Positions 24,167 to 36,156 of a stretch of DNA of 64,000 nucleotides are shown here, piece after piece. Where the stretch lies: the NCBI GenBank assembly GCA_021018995.1, contig CM037596.1, positions 11,421,501 to 11,485,500 of the forward strand, written 5' to 3'. How positions within the stretch are numbered: position 1 is the stretch's first letter; each line of letters opens with the position of its first letter. The notes beneath the pieces are model-generated. The model saw only the letters and a list, made by a program, of their open reading frames with translations, made no database searches and was not told the DNA's origin. A program made the translations under genes and the position numbers. Source of the stretch: Chloranthus sessilifolius. Its lineage: Eukaryota > Streptophyta > Magnoliopsida > Chloranthales > Chloranthaceae.

Positions 24167-24447
24167 CCACCACGCTCGCAAACAAAGATTGATGAATCCA
24201 CAACAAACCCAAAATATTCAGCTTCAATCGATTGAAGCAAAGATTTTCAATCGATTGACACAAGCGCACACAAATTTTCAAACAAATGACTTTATCAGTC
24301 AATCGATTGAGGTTCAAAGAGTCAAAGTAAGTCAGCACAGATTTTTCAGCTTAAATGGCCAGTAGCAGAGGCCTAGTCAATCGATTGACAGATAAATGTC
24401 AATCGATTGAACTCTATAATGAACAGTAGCTAGTATCAGAAGAAAAG

Positions 24448-24491
<44 letters not shown>

Positions 24492-25387
24492 ATTAGATTA
24501 AAATTCGAATTTAAATTAAAGAATTTTTTTTTTTTAATTTTTATCAATTAAATAAATTAAAGAAATTTATTTTTTATATATATAAATTAAATTAAAATTC
24601 GAATTTAAATTAAAGAATTTTTTTTTTAATAAATTAAATTCAAATTCAAATTTAAATTAAAGAATTTTTTATTTTTTTTAATAAATTAAATTAAAATTCG
24701 AATATAAATTAAAGAATTTTTTTTTTTTTTTAAATTCGAATTTCAAAAATAAAAATTAAATTCGAAAATTAAAATTTAAAATTTAAATTTCAAAACCTAA
24801 AAGTCAATCCTACAAAATCGTATAAAATCTTACCTAGAAGAGAAAAAGAAGGGAGAGAATAGAAAAATTCCTACAAAGCCTAAAGCAAGTAGTCCTATAA
24901 AAATTAATAACTAGAATTAAAAAAATAAAAAATAAAAAATCGTACAAGATATTTTCTAAAAGAGGAAGATAAGGAAAAAGAAACTCCTACAAAGTCTAAA
25001 ATAAGAAGTCCTAAAAATCTAAACTTCCTAAAAGAACTCCATAAAATCTTACCAAAGAGAAGAAAAATAAGGGAAAGAAGATTTTGCAAATCAAAAATCC
25101 AAATATTAATTTTTAAAATTCAAAAATCAAAATTCACACAAGAAAATCAAAATTTAATTTAGAAATTAAAATTTAAAAATTCTAATTGCAAAAATTTAAG
25201 TTCGAAAATCAAAAATCAACCTTTGAGCACCAAATTTCAGATTTCACAACCCACAATGTTTCAAAATTTCAGAATTAAAGATTTTTTTGTTTTTTTGTTT
25301 TTTTTTTGTTTTTTTTTATTTTTTATTTTTTATTCACTACAAAACACACAAATCTCTATCCAAATTAATCAAAATTTCGCCGATTTT
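24167..25387 (-). other. Athila 5' leader, low-complexity
   Basis: The untranslated leader between the primer site and gag. It has TCAATCGATTGA palindromes at 24225-24410, a T run of nearly 40 at 24449-24487, and degenerate repeats of AATTCGAATTTAAATTAAAGAATT to about 24740. AAAATC-rich sequence follows to 25330. No open frame of substance is present; those listed by translation are low-complexity. Confidence 0.7.
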
Positions 25388-25403
25388 CCCGACAGCGGCG
25401 CCA
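25388..25403 (-). other. Athila primer-binding site (tRNA-Asp type)
   Basis: On the minus strand TGGCGCCGCTGTCGGG follows the LTR end after AGTTTT. This is the usual Athila primer site, close to the complement of the tRNA-Asp 3' end. Confidence 0.88.
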
Positions 25404-25409
25404 AAAACT

Positions 25410-26945
25410 TGATCGCTTTTAAGTGTAACCCTTACAAGTGCACAAGATCTATTGCAGTATGGCAAGAACAAGGGTGTCGAACCCACAGGGAAATATGAAT
25501 TTTAATTAATTCTTTCAAAGATTTAAAAACATCCCCAAGGAAGTACCAAAGGGCAGATTAATTTACCAAAAATTTATCACACTTTTCCTAAATGCAAGAA
25601 AAATAAATTAATTAATCTAAACAACTAATTATTGATGAATCTAAGAACAATATTTAAATGAGATCAAGGAATATGCTACCCCAGATTAGTACCTCTTTTC
25701 TATCATTAAAACCCACAGTTTCATTAATGCATCATTCACACCATCATTCCTATAGAAAAATGATTCATAATAAAATATAATCATCAATCCGGCATACCCT
25801 ATCTAAAAATAATGACTCAGCCTATCATTACGATATGAGTCATGTAAGAAGCATAGCGTATCTCATGATGTTTAGATCACAACAATAAATTCATAATCGC
25901 TCAGCAGCCTAGATCAGCCTGCAGGTCCAGATCTAGCGATTATAGTCGTTGATACGCGCAATCAACAGTCATAAAAAGCATTCAATATATTTTCAATAAC
26001 ACAAACTTTTAGCAAAACGATTCCATGATGACAATAATAGACTGCAGTATTAATCATAAAAAATTGCTATTTATCTGGGGATCGCATCTTCCCCGATCAA
26101 CTGATTTAGCCGCTCATCTTTGGTGTATGATCTCCTTGTTCATTCAAATCCATTCCTCTTTTCATTTCTTTAAAAAGATCTTTGTTTACAATGCCTTTTC
26201 CTAAATACAATCTATGAATGTAAAAGAGAGACAATGCAAATCCTAAGTACAATCTACCCAGATCCAACCCTAGAAGAAGGAGAAGAGAAGAACTCTTAAA
26301 AAGATGCCCAGAGGAGTCTAAAATCAAAAATAATAATAATGAATAATAATCCTCAAAAATTCTCCCTAAAATTCTCTCCCCTCGAAGTGTTTGATTTGGC
26401 TTTAAATAGCACTCACGTCGCGGAAGTGTCCCAACTCGACAAGTCAGGGTCGATGCATCGACCCTGCAAAAAATCCTCAAAATCTACTTTAAAGTGTCAG
26501 TTCCGTGTTTGACAGCTTTATGTCCTCGATTAATCGACCAAAAGGGTCGATGCATCGACCTCCCAGAAATTCGTGAATTTTAGCCCACTTTTGTATCAGA
26601 CACTGCTTCGGTATTTTGGCCATAAATTTTTGTCCCGAACTCGGATTGACATGATTCATGCAGCGTTGGAAAGAGAACGACGAGCTCTACAACTTTTATG
26701 TTTTAGATATTTCCTGAATCTGATGTCTTAAAGGTGAAAATTGAGCTGCAAGTCCTACTAAGTTCTCGATGACCCAAAATTCCAGCGTTTTGACATTATT
26801 TTCGGAATTCTTCGGCTGTTTTAAAAACTTGGATTGTATTTACCTGAAATACTTCAAATCTAGTAAATCTCATCAGATAGCCTTCATCAGACGGCTAAAT
26901 ATACGTATTTAGGGGTGAAATATCATCATATTTCACTACTCATCA
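25410..26945 (-). repeat. Athila 5' LTR
   Basis: It pairs with 14892-16406 and is slightly longer because of small indels. It carries TCGATTAATCGACC and TCGATGCATCGACC near 26450-26560, and the hairpin-like GTGAAATATCATCATATTTCAC at 26910-26935. The 124-codon frame at 26106-26480 is incidental. Confidence 0.93.
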
Positions 26946-29900
26946 CTCCCGAACCCCTTGCTTTCATTTTGGACGTAAAGATTCCTACGGAAAGTTTAGT
27001 ATGTACTGATACAGCATGTCAGTCAGTCATCGTGATGATTGATGAGCACGAGACAATGACCGACATGATTACGTTGAGCATGAAAGGGTTCGACGTCATT
27101 CTCGGAATAGATTGGTTGGCAGCTTATCACGCGATCGTGAACTGTTTGCGGAAGACAGTGACCTTCCGATCACCAAAGTGAAAATCCTTTTGATTCTGTG
27201 GAGTCAAATCCAAGGTTGCACCGTTGGTTTCAGCCATTAAGGCCGAGCGCATGATGAACAATGGTTGCAGTGGGTATCTGGCCTATTTGTAAGATTCTAC
27301 AGAGAAGAAGAATAACTTGGCTCTTATCAAGGTGGTTTGCGATTTTCCTGATGTCTTTCCAGAGGACTTACCTGGATTACCACCTGACCAAGAGATTGAG
27401 TTGGCGATTGAGCTAGCACCGGGTACAGAACCGTTATCTAAAGCTCCATATCGGATGGCGCCTGCTAAGTTGAAAGAACTCAAGGAACAGCTTCAGGAGC
27501 TGTTAGACAAAGGCTTTATTTGACCGAGTGTTTCCCCTTGGGGGTGCACCGGTTCTTTTTGTGAAAAAGAAGGATCGATCGATGCGTCTGTGTATCGATT
27601 ATAGGCAGCTCAACAGGATGACGATTAAGAATCGTTATCCTCTTCCGCGGATTGATGACTTATTTGATCAGTTGCAAGGTGTAAAGTTCTTTTCAAAGAT
27701 TGATCTGAGGTCAGGCTATCACCAGCTCAAGATCAAGGCGGAAGATATATCTAAGACTGTGTTTCAGACGCGTTATGGCCACTATGAGTTTTTAGTGATA
27801 CCGTTTGGATTGACGAATGTGCCTGCATCTTTCATGGATCTGATGAACAGGGTGTTCAAACCACATCTTGATAAATTTGTGGTGGTTTTCGTAGATGACA
27901 TCCTCATCTATTCGACAACCAGAGAGGAGCATGTGCAGCATCTGAAGATGGCTCTTCAAACACTCAGGGACCATCAGTTGTATGCCAAACTCAGTAAGTG
28001 TGAGTTTTGACTTGAGCAGGTCAGTTTCTTGGGTCATGTAGAATCTGAAGCTGGTATCTCAGTGGATCCTAAAAAGATAGATTCTGTGGTGACATGGGAA
28101 CAACCTACGATAGTTACAGAGGTCCGAAGTTTCCTTGGTTTGGCAGGGTACTATCGGAGATTTATAGAGGGTTTCTCGAAGATATCGGGTCCACTTACGC
28201 AACTCACGAGAAAGAATGCGAAGTTCGATTAGACAGAGCAGTGTGGGCAGAGCTTTCAGGAGTTGAAGCGTCATTTGACTACGGCACCAGTACTTACTAT
28301 ACCTTCCGGCAGTGGAGGTTTCACAGTGTACAGTGATGCTTCTTATGGCGGATTAGGCTGTGTGCTTAATCAACATGAGCGGGTTACTGCGTATGGTTCT
28401 AGACAGCTGAAAGACCATGAAAGAAACTATCCGACACATGACTTAGAGCTAGCAGCAGTTATGTTCGCCTTGAAGATCTGGAGACATTACCTCTACGTGA
28501 GATCTTTGATATATTCACCGATCACAAGAGTCTCAAGTACCTATTCACTCAAAAGGACTTGAATATGAGGCAGCGACGATGGATGGAGTTCTTGAAGGAC
28601 TACGATTGCTCGATTTAGTACCATCCAGGAAAGGCGAGCGTCGTTGCTGATGCACTTAGTAGGAGGTCTTCAGCACAGTTGTCACATCTTGTTAGCCGGA
28701 TTCAGAGATGGAAGCTTTTGGAGGATATGGCTTTGGGCAGTTCACGGTTCGATGTCAAAGGCTCGGGAGCATTGATGGCTACACTTGTACTATGCCCTAC
28801 GCTCTTTGAGAACATTCGGAAGCCTCAGATGACCGATGATGAGCTGATGCGATCAGACGGGATGTAGAGAATGGCAACAAGAAGGATTTCTCCATACAAG
28901 TAGATGGGACCTTGTTGTTTCACGACCGTGTATGTGTATCGTCGAGTACAGAGCTTTGGGACACTATTCTAGAAGAGGCTCACAAATTCATGTATGCCAT
29001 ACATCCTGGTAGCACTAAGATGTATCAGGACTTGATGAAGTGTTTATGGTGGCGAGGTTTGAAACGCGACGTCGTTGAGTACGTATCGCGGTGCTTGGTT
29101 TGTCAACAGGTTAAGGTTGATCATCAGAATCCTGCAGGCCTATTACAGCCTTTACCTGTGCCTGAGTGGAAATGGGAAGCCATTTCGATGGGTTTCATAC
29201 TCGGGTTGCCGAAAACACTAAGGAAGAACAATGCCATCTGGGTCATTGTAGATCGGCTAACCAAGTCTGCTCATTTCCTGCCATACAATACCACGTATAC
29301 GGCCAGTAGACTTGCAGAGTTATACTTGAAGGAAATTGTTAGACTGCATGGGATACCAGCTAGTATTGTGTCTGACCGAGACCCGTTGTTTACTTCACAC
29401 TTCTGGCAGAGATTTCAGGAGGGCATGGGTTCTCATCTTGATTTTAGTTCGGCATTTCACCCACAGACGGATGGCCAGACTGAGCGAGTGAACCAGATCA
29501 TTGAGGACATGCTGAGGGCATGCATGTTGGATTTTCACGGGTCATGGGACCAACACTTGCCTCTGATCGAGTTCGCCTACAACAATAGCTTTCAGGCTAG
29601 TATCGGTATGGCTCCATTCGAGGCTTTATATGGACGACGGTGCAGATCGCCGTTGAACTGGGAGGAAGTGGGTGAGAAGCTCATTATTGGACCTGAGATA
29701 GTTGAGCGCACGACCGAGACGATTCGGTTGATACACGAGAGACTACGAGTAGCTCAGAGTCGTCAGAAGAGCTACGCCGATCTCAAACGGAGACACGTGG
29801 ATTTTCAGGTAGCTTTTGCTATGTCCATGTGTATTTTTTCACTTGGTATAAATTCCATGTGAAATTTGGCACTAATACTCGATTTTTCAGGTTGGCGAGA

Positions 29901-30310
29901 ATGTCTTTGTTCAGATTTCGCCTACGAAGGGCGTTATGCGGTTTGGAAAATGAGGGAAATTGAGTCCTAGGTACGTTGGGCCTTTTGAGATATTAGGCCG
30001 AGTCGGAGAGGTTGCATATCGGGTGGCGCTACCGCCGCAATTATCTAGTATGCACAACGTTTTCCATGTGTCGATGCTACGTCGATACATCCGTGATCCG
30101 ACTCATGTGCTTGATTACCAACCCGTCGAGCTTCAGGATGGTTTGACGGTGATTGAGGACCCGGTTCATATTTTAGACCGCAAGGAGCAGATCCTACGCA
30201 CTAAGAGGATTCCTTTGGTTCTCGTGCAATGGCGGAATCATACACCGGAGGAAGCCACTTGGGAGCGTGAAGCTGAGCTCCGAGACCAATTTCCGAGTCT
30301 TTTTGTTTAA
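26946..30310 (+). pseudogene. pol: Tekay protease remainder and pol (RT, RNase H, integrase, chromodomain-like)
   Basis: The protease resumes at 26951 and ends near IDWLAAYHA. Stops at about 27179 and 27290 precede the [14 protein letters not shown], then a stop at about 27521, [34 protein letters not shown], catalytic FVDDILIYS (27885-27912). A stop follows KCEF (about 28009), then FLGHVES and the [13 protein letters not shown] connection. RNase H starts [14 protein letters not shown], and a frameshift near 28500 breaks it. Integrase (28912 on) has HPGSTKMY, CLVCQQVK, and the catalytic D, D, E in VIVDRLTKSAHF, SDRDPLFTS and TDGQTERVNQ. After an intron-like gap, GENVFVQISP.KGVMRFGK, a stop, and SPRYVGPFEILGRVG lead to a C-terminal chromodomain-like end (QWRNHTPEEATWE) typical of Tekay. 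Confidence 0.93.
29809..29890 (+). other. Candidate spliceosomal intron within integrase (82 bp)
   Basis: The donor is TTTCAG/GTAGCT and the acceptor CGATTTTTCAG/GTTGGC with a T-rich run just before it. Removing it joins HVDFQ to VGENVFVQ in phase 0, restoring the linear protein expected at this place. Retained, it ends the frame at 29860-29862. Size and composition fit plant introns. Confidence 0.72.
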
Positions 30311-31164
30311 ATTTTGAGACTTAGTGTGGATTGTATGATACTTCGCATTTTTATGTATTTTTGGTTATGTATTTAAATATGTTTTTTTAGCGAGTAATTT
30401 TGGTGGTCCTTTGTATATTAAATTGTGCCTGTTTAAACGTACCTACTATATGGAAAACTGGAAAATTTTGGGCCTTAGACCAAACACTAGTGTGTTACTC
30501 CATAATGGTCATGTGACATAAAAAAAATTGGGCCTATAGTAAGCTCCTTTCTTCAAATTCCATGAGAAATTGGCCGTGAAACTGCTGTCATGGTCCGAAT
30601 TCGTGATAGGAATAAAAAGGGGGTTTAAACAAGGTTCATTTTGACCCAAAGATATGGTCTTCATTTCAAAAATTTTGCAAAATTTGAAGGCCACAGGTGT
30701 GAAGAAAATCGAGTGTCGAATATGAAAATCGAGGGTTGATTTTTGCATGAACAGTGCATGGGCAGTTTTTTTAAAAAAAAAAAATAATAATAATTATGGC
30801 CTGAGAATTTTCTGAAGAAATCGAGTGTCGATTTCAAAATCGAGGGTCAATTTGAAATTCGACCCACGAAATTGAAATCGAGGGACGATTTTCTCGTTTT
30901 AAGTGGGGGTCTATTTTCGGGTTCTGTTATTTTGTGCATTCCAAACACAGAGAGGGTTTAGGGTTTTTGGCGATTTTTTATTTTTCTTGCACTATTTTGG
31001 CCGAAATCGAAGGGGGTTTCACTTGGATTGCACAAAGAACCTTGGATTTCATCTTTGGAACCGGATTTGGGGCTTTCTCAAGGTAACCTTTCACACATTT
31101 GTAAAACTTTGGAGCTTTCTTTTCCTGCAATCTCTTCGGGTTCTATTATATTTTTTTTGTTTAC
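30311..31164 (+). promoter_or_regulatory. Spacer between pol and the additional ORF: possible leader or promoter
   Basis: Four to six copies of the LTR motif (TCGAGGGTCGATTT, TCGAGTGTCGATTT, TTCGACCCACGAA) lie at 30700-30900. They are followed by AGAGAGGGTTTAGGGTTTT (about 30949), which contains a telo-box-like AAACCCTAAACCC on the other strand, and by a leader that runs to the ATG at 31165. CTCAAG/GTAACC at about 31080 could be a splice donor. The arrangement mirrors the LTR, where the same cluster precedes a leader. Transcription from here is an inference. Confidence 0.4.
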
Positions 31165-32498
31165 ATGGGGCCTAAGAAAGCCACCCCCATTCGAAATCCA
31201 ACCTCTAAGAGACCAGCTTCTAAGGCTGCGTCTACTAGTCGATCTAAACAGCCCGAGGAGCCACCTTAGTCGGCTCCACCACCCACTCAGCCCACACCAC
31301 CTGTTTTTCCTCCATTGCCTGAGCAGCCCAATGAATTTTAGAGCATCAAGGGCTTCACCACTGAATACATTTTTCACCTGGAGTTGTTTGACCAACAAAC
31401 AACCACTCAATGGGCGGCCGAATATCTTGAAAAAGCCTAGATGACCTCCCTGTGTACTGAGTTTAGTGACCACTTTTATCCCCGTCTCGTGCGCCTATTT
31501 TACCAACATATGCGCCGCGAGGACGGAAAGAAAATTTATACAAAACTTGATGGGCGAGATTATACTTTTGATCTCGATGACATGGTTGTAGCACTACGTT
31601 GCCCTTTGCACTATTCTAAAACCATGGGATTAGGTCCTCCCTTCCCCAAACCAGCCCTTTTTCATGATGTAATTACTCAAATGACGCAGGGACATCACGG
31701 GTCCGGTAAATCCCTTGTCCGCACACATATGCCTGAGTCTCTGTGGATATTGGATAAAATTTTTAAGACTACCCTTTACCCCTTTGGTCATAAGTCCGAG
31801 CGGACCGGCCCCCTACAACAGATTTTATTTGCCGCTTACAAGGAGCGATGGTTTAGTGCTCTTGAAGTCTTGTTCAAGGGGATTATAAAAGCCCGCGAGA
31901 AAATGGGGAAACAAGTGAAAAAGCTGAAAAAGGGTATTCCATATGCCCGTTTAATTTTCGTGATGATTGAGAACTACCGAGCGGGCCCCGCATATGAATT
32001 ACTCCTACTGAACCTAGATCTACTGCTGGTCGAAAAATGTATAAACTTGTCAATTGGGGTCAGACCTACGGACGCCTTGTGCAGACTCCTAAGGACCCGG
32101 TAGTTCCTGATGAGCATGAAGATGAGGACCCTACTCACGTTGCCCCTGACACAGCTGCCCCTACTCAGCCCCCACAGAGCGATCTCCTTACGCTCTCGGA
32201 GTTTACACGCCAGATGACCGAGATGAGCCACCAGATCCACGCGCTCACACGGCATACCAGCTCTATGCGTCAGGAGTTGGACATGCATGGCGGCGCTCTC
32301 TCTTATTTGATGCAGCACGCGTTCCCCGATGATTATACCACGTATATGGCCGACATACGTGCCTCTGTGTATTGCCCTTCGACGTCGGGCCCCGGTACCA
32401 GTATGCCTACTACGGTCGGAGAGGATGCGGGTGACGGTGTTGGTGAGCGAGCTGCTGATCCAGATCAAGCTGGTCCATCTGCTGCGGGGGATTTTTAA
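31165..32498 (+). pseudogene. Additional ORF (aORF) between pol and 3' LTR, copy 1
   Basis: About 444 codons starting MGPKKATPIRNPTSKRP: a basic, Ser/Pro-rich N-terminus, then a globular part (SIKGFTTEYIFHLELFDQQ, SDHFYPRLVRLFYQHM, GRDYTFDLDDMVVALRCPL, LQQILFAAYKERWFSA), and a C-terminal part with an acidic stretch and a helical segment (LTLSEFTRQMTEMSHQI, SSMRQELDMHGGALSYL). Stops at about 31267, 31339 and 31438 and a frameshift between about 31985 and 32030 break it. The same protein is encoded at 62694-63976, in the same place relative to an LTR. The Y-x-F-[DS]..[IM]...L pattern recalls domains annotated as 'putative plant transposon protein'; that link is from memory and unverified. Function unknown. 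Confidence 0.75.
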
Positions 32499-33112
32499 GT
32501 GTTACTTTCGGGGGGGGGCTATGGTTTTGGATTTTATGGGTTTGTATTTATTTTTACCGCAAGGATTATTTAGGACCTGGTGGTCCTTCTTTTGTTATCT
32601 TTTCTATTTCTGTTTTTACGATGTGGATTGGATACTCTCTATGTTTAGTCTTGTATATATCTGCTATATGGGTTTGGCATGCTATGTGGGTTTTAATTTT
32701 GTTGTCCATTTCCTATTGGGCTGTCTTTCTTATGTTGTGGGTATGTTTTGTCTTCTTGTGTACTCCCTATGTGGATTGGATTTTATTTTGTCGACATGTA
32801 CTATCGGTGTGGGTTTTGCTATCTCTGTAGTTTTGTTCTTGTTATTTTGCTATGGTGGGTTTTTGTTATCCTTGTTGCTTTCATGAGTCACTGTGCATCG
32901 GTCTCCCGGCACGTGACACTTGGGGTGTGGGCATCCATGTACGGATGCAATCCACTATGACCTTTTGATGCCATATGCAGTACATTCATGTTACTACGGG
33001 TCCCATCCCTTGCCTTGCGTGCCCTGCGGGATCGGCACACGGTGGCCCATGTTTCCTTTTCGTTTCGTTGTATGGTATGTGGTGTATTCCATTTTCGAGG
33101 ACGAAAATTCCT
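32499..33112 (+). other. T/G-rich 3' region between the aORF and the polypurine tract
   Basis: A TTTTATGGGTTTG-like, T/G-rich stretch (32510-32880) is followed by a better conserved block: CACGTGACACTTGGGGTGTGGG, CATCCATGTACGGATG, and ATTTTCGAGGACGAAAATT (a palindrome) just before the polypurine tract. The same order occurs on the minus strand at 62029-62693. Hydrophobic frames in the T-rich part are not conserved between the copies. Confidence 0.6.
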
Positions 33113-33125
33113 AAGGAGGGGTGAA
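33113..33125 (+). other. Polypurine tract
   Basis: AAGGAGGGGTGAA lies immediately before the 3' LTR start TGTAATATCC. It would prime plus-strand DNA synthesis. The identical tract is at 62016-62028 on the minus strand. Confidence 0.9.
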
Positions 33126-35467
33126 TGTAATATCCCCGATATTTTGGCTTATTTTCGTTTACCTAGGTAAGCGTGTCCGGAAATTGTTGAGGGATACTTT
33201 TGGATTTTGGTAAGCTAAGGGTATGATAAGACTTATGGCAAAAGGAATTTGTCGGAAGATGTGTGTAAGTCATGTAAGCAGTGACTTACACAATAAGGTT
33301 GGTGTTTGTGTTTAGCACCAGATATGTTTTCAACTTAAGTGGATAAGTTGCAATCATAAAAATCTAGATATTATTTTGCTTGACTTTTGGTTATAAGAGA
33401 GTGAAAGAGAAGTTTAACCTCTCTCTCTCGTTGGAAATTTAAGCTCTAAGGCCTTGCCTCATATTGATCCTAGATCTAGAAAGCTTGAGAGCTCCTCTCC
33501 CCATCTCAACCATTAATTAGCCTTGAGCTGGTATTCGGATCTGTTTGTTGAACTATTGAAAGAGAAAAGAGATGAGGAAAGGGAGAAGTTCTCTATGATT
33601 TTGTTGTGGCTGAGGCAGTGACCACCTCTTTTTGAATATGGATTGATTCGAAGAATCTGAACCATTGAGCTTGGAGATTGGTTCCGGTGCGTGTATAGGT
33701 GCAGCGGGATCAACGGTTTAAGCTACAAGAGGTAGGTCTTTGAAACCTCCTTGTGTCAATTTGTTTGTGTTTTGTTTAGAATTGAATGTTGTGTGTTCAA
33801 TATAAAAATCTGATGGCTGCATTTGAAACTGAAGAAAAAGGTCCGGACATGAAAAGTTGACAGCCACAGAACCAGACGAATTCGAGGGTCGATTTTCAAA
33901 TCGAGGGTCGAATTTGGAATTCGACCATCGATTAGAAAATCGACAGTCGAAATGTGTTGTTTGGTGCTTGAAGCAAAATTTTTGAATTCGAGGGTCGATT
34001 TCCAAATCGAGGGTCGAATTTGGAAATCGACCATCGAATTCAAAATCGAGGGTCGATTTTCAGGTTTTTGTGTCTGATGAAAATTTTTGAAATTGAATTC
34101 GAATTAATTTTGAATTCAATTACAATTTGAATTTGAGGTCGAATTACATCTGTTCGAGCATTTGAAATTTTTGTTGGATTTTAATCTGCAATCTTTTGGA
34201 TTAATTTTTGGGTTCTATATTAATACTGAGAGTGTTAATATATGTAGGTTTTGACAATTAGGAGTCCTTGGTGAGGACTGTTTGAGCATGAAATCGAAAC
34301 TTCTTTGTTGAGGTAGGGGAACCCTATATTAATTTGCATTGAATTATAAGTATACCTGATTTGACTGTTTCTTTTAAAAGGCGTAAATTTGCAAATTCTG
34401 TTACACACAGCATAAATAAGACTCTGCATATAAGACACAAATCTGAAATTTGGAAACTGTGTTATGATTAAGAACCTTGTAATTCGAACCTCAGAACCTC
34501 AGTTAATCTTTGAATCAGAACTTCGAATCAGAACTTTGAAAAATTAGTATATGTTATGGATAATAAGCCTTGATATGTGTTAGCATTTTCATTTGATTTA
34601 GGGTTCATATGTACGATGCCCTAGATTCTACCAACCATGTTGACGGTATTACTTTGGCGCAAGTTTCCCTCATAGCGTAGGGGCTTGTTGCACTTTAGAA
34701 ATGGGTTCATGAACGACGATGGTCAGTAGGGTTTTCCCATCGGTCACGTAGTCCGCTCTCATGCTATAGGAAATTTGGGAGATAAAATTAAGTTATAAAT
34801 TTAAGACAAGAAGCATGCTAAATTAAGAAGGTTTTCGAACACATTAGATTTATGTTATAAATTTTGACTCAGGATTAGAACTGGAGATTTAGTTTGCAAA
34901 GCATCATTTGAAAACCATATTTAATCCGATTTCTGTCTTTTGAAAACCTTACTTATAAAGAAATGCAAATAGATCTGTTTCCTCTATTGGGCTTGGTTGT
35001 TAGCTCACCCTCGACTATACGTCACAGGTGATGAGACTGACCTAGGGTCAGAGGATCAGGAGGACTCCGATTATATTCCCGAGGAGGATTTGGACATACC
35101 AGCTGAGGAGTTCTTTCCGTGATCTTAGATCCTGTATTTTTTGGTATTTTGTCTGGATATTATTTTGGAATATTGGGCCCTAGGCCTTTATTTTGGTTCT
35201 TTTGATATCACTCGAGGAACCATTATTGTGAACCACTATTTTAGGTGATCGGATTGGCCATCACCGGTGGTTCTTCTTGGTTCCTCACAGTATTATATTT
35301 AATTTTGTTATAGAAAGCTTTTGTTTTGGATTAATTTATGCTTTGCCTTTGTCTTTAGATCTTGTTTATATTGTCGGCTTCTATTTGTTACGGCTTATTG
35401 AGAAATCAATAAGTTGATAAACCGGCCTTTCCTAGACCTTAGGGATTGGAAAAGTCAGGTCGTCACA
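33126..35467 (+). repeat. 3' LTR of the Tekay element
   Basis: It starts TGTAATATCCCCG and ends GGTCGTCACA, 2342 bp. Compared with the 5' LTR it has few substitutions, a 3-bp insertion near 33548, and a damaged, shorter motif cluster at 34083-34150. The flank after it is ATAGA. Confidence 0.95.
35030..35122 (+). other. Short acidic frame in the 3' LTR (31 codons)
   Basis: It starts DETDLGSEDQED and ends PAEEFFP-stop. It keeps frame, length and stop with the 5' LTR copy; three residues differ (A to D, L to Q, S to P). Confidence 0.45.
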
Positions 35468-36156
35468 ATAGATGAAGAAACTATATGTTAATTGAATTAA
35501 ACAGCTGAGCAACGCAAGCTCCAAAAGTAATTGCTCCTAAAAAATCGACCTATCTAAACTTATGTGATTTGTGAAGTCTACGCTGCTATAAATTCTTTAC
35601 ATGATTGTACATGTATTTCCAATAAATCCTGTAAATTTCTAAAAGAAGGAAAACTACAAAAAAGAGGAAGCTGCAAGGCAACCAAAGGAAACATGATATA
35701 ATCTAATGGAGACACCTTACTAAGAGATATCCATAAGTCAATGTCTTAACAATTCTCTATTTCATTAAAAAACTGACTGCCCTGAATGCCATTTTTAAGT
35801 ACGACATCACTGCCATACACTATAAATAGTTATTGGGGGAAATGGTCAGATCCATCATGTTGAACCTCATGTTGTATTTTAATCAAATCTGCAGCCATTG
35901 GTTATGAGAGAATCTTAACTTCCACTGTTTAGAGGATGACCTGTAGTCAAAGATTCTCTCATTTCCAATGGTTGAATATGTGGCTGAACACGAAATCAGA
36001 TTTCAACCAGTTGGACCTAATAACACAGGTTGTCAAAGATGATTCCTTAGAAAAACTATTGTTTTAAAATCGAACAGTGCTTCTATTTTTAAGGCAGTAG
36101 GTAGCAACGATAGAAGCTACAATTTATTGGTAGGATACATTGTTCAGATACGACAG
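35468..36156. other. Flank between the Tekay 3' LTR and the Ulp1 gene
   Basis: No gene is recognised. It should contain the promoter of the Ulp1-like gene and perhaps the end of the transposon that carried it, but no terminal inverted repeat was found by eye. Confidence 0.35.

Larger units (their letters stand above)
14892..26945 (-). mobile_element. Nested Athila-type gypsy retrotransposon, 12.05 kb
   Basis: Both LTRs start TGATGAGTAG and end GCGATCA or TCGATCA when read on the minus strand. CTCCC flanks the element exactly (14887-14891, 26946-26950), so the insertion is complete and younger than its host element. Order on the minus strand: LTR, primer site, about 1.2-kb leader, gag-protease, RT-RNase H-integrase, about 2-kb 3' region, LTR. 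The RT motif set (FGYSGYNQ-like YGYSGYNQ, FGLCNAPATF, FMDDFSVFG) is that of the Athila clade. Multiple stops make it non-autonomous now. Confidence 0.95.
10981..35467 (+). mobile_element. Tekay/Del chromovirus (Ty3/gypsy), split by a nested Athila element
   Basis: The order is 5' LTR (10981-13232), primer site, gag, protease, reverse transcriptase, RNase H, integrase, C-terminal chromodomain-like region, additional ORF, polypurine tract and 3' LTR (33126-35467). Removing the nested 12.05-kb insertion leaves about 12.4 kb. Gene order, tRNA-iMet primer site and the C-terminal region assign it to the Tekay (Del) chromovirus lineage. The first 110 bp of the 5' LTR are absent, so no target duplication can be seen. 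Every gene has at least one stop or frameshift, so it is defective, though the LTRs remain close to each other. Confidence 0.93.

Noticed and set aside
32521..32886. Hydrophobic 122-codon frame after the additional ORF, suggesting an env-like membrane protein
   Set aside because: The second element has a one-base difference in a T run at the same place, so the frames are not conserved. A T/G-rich sequence gives hydrophobic frames by composition.
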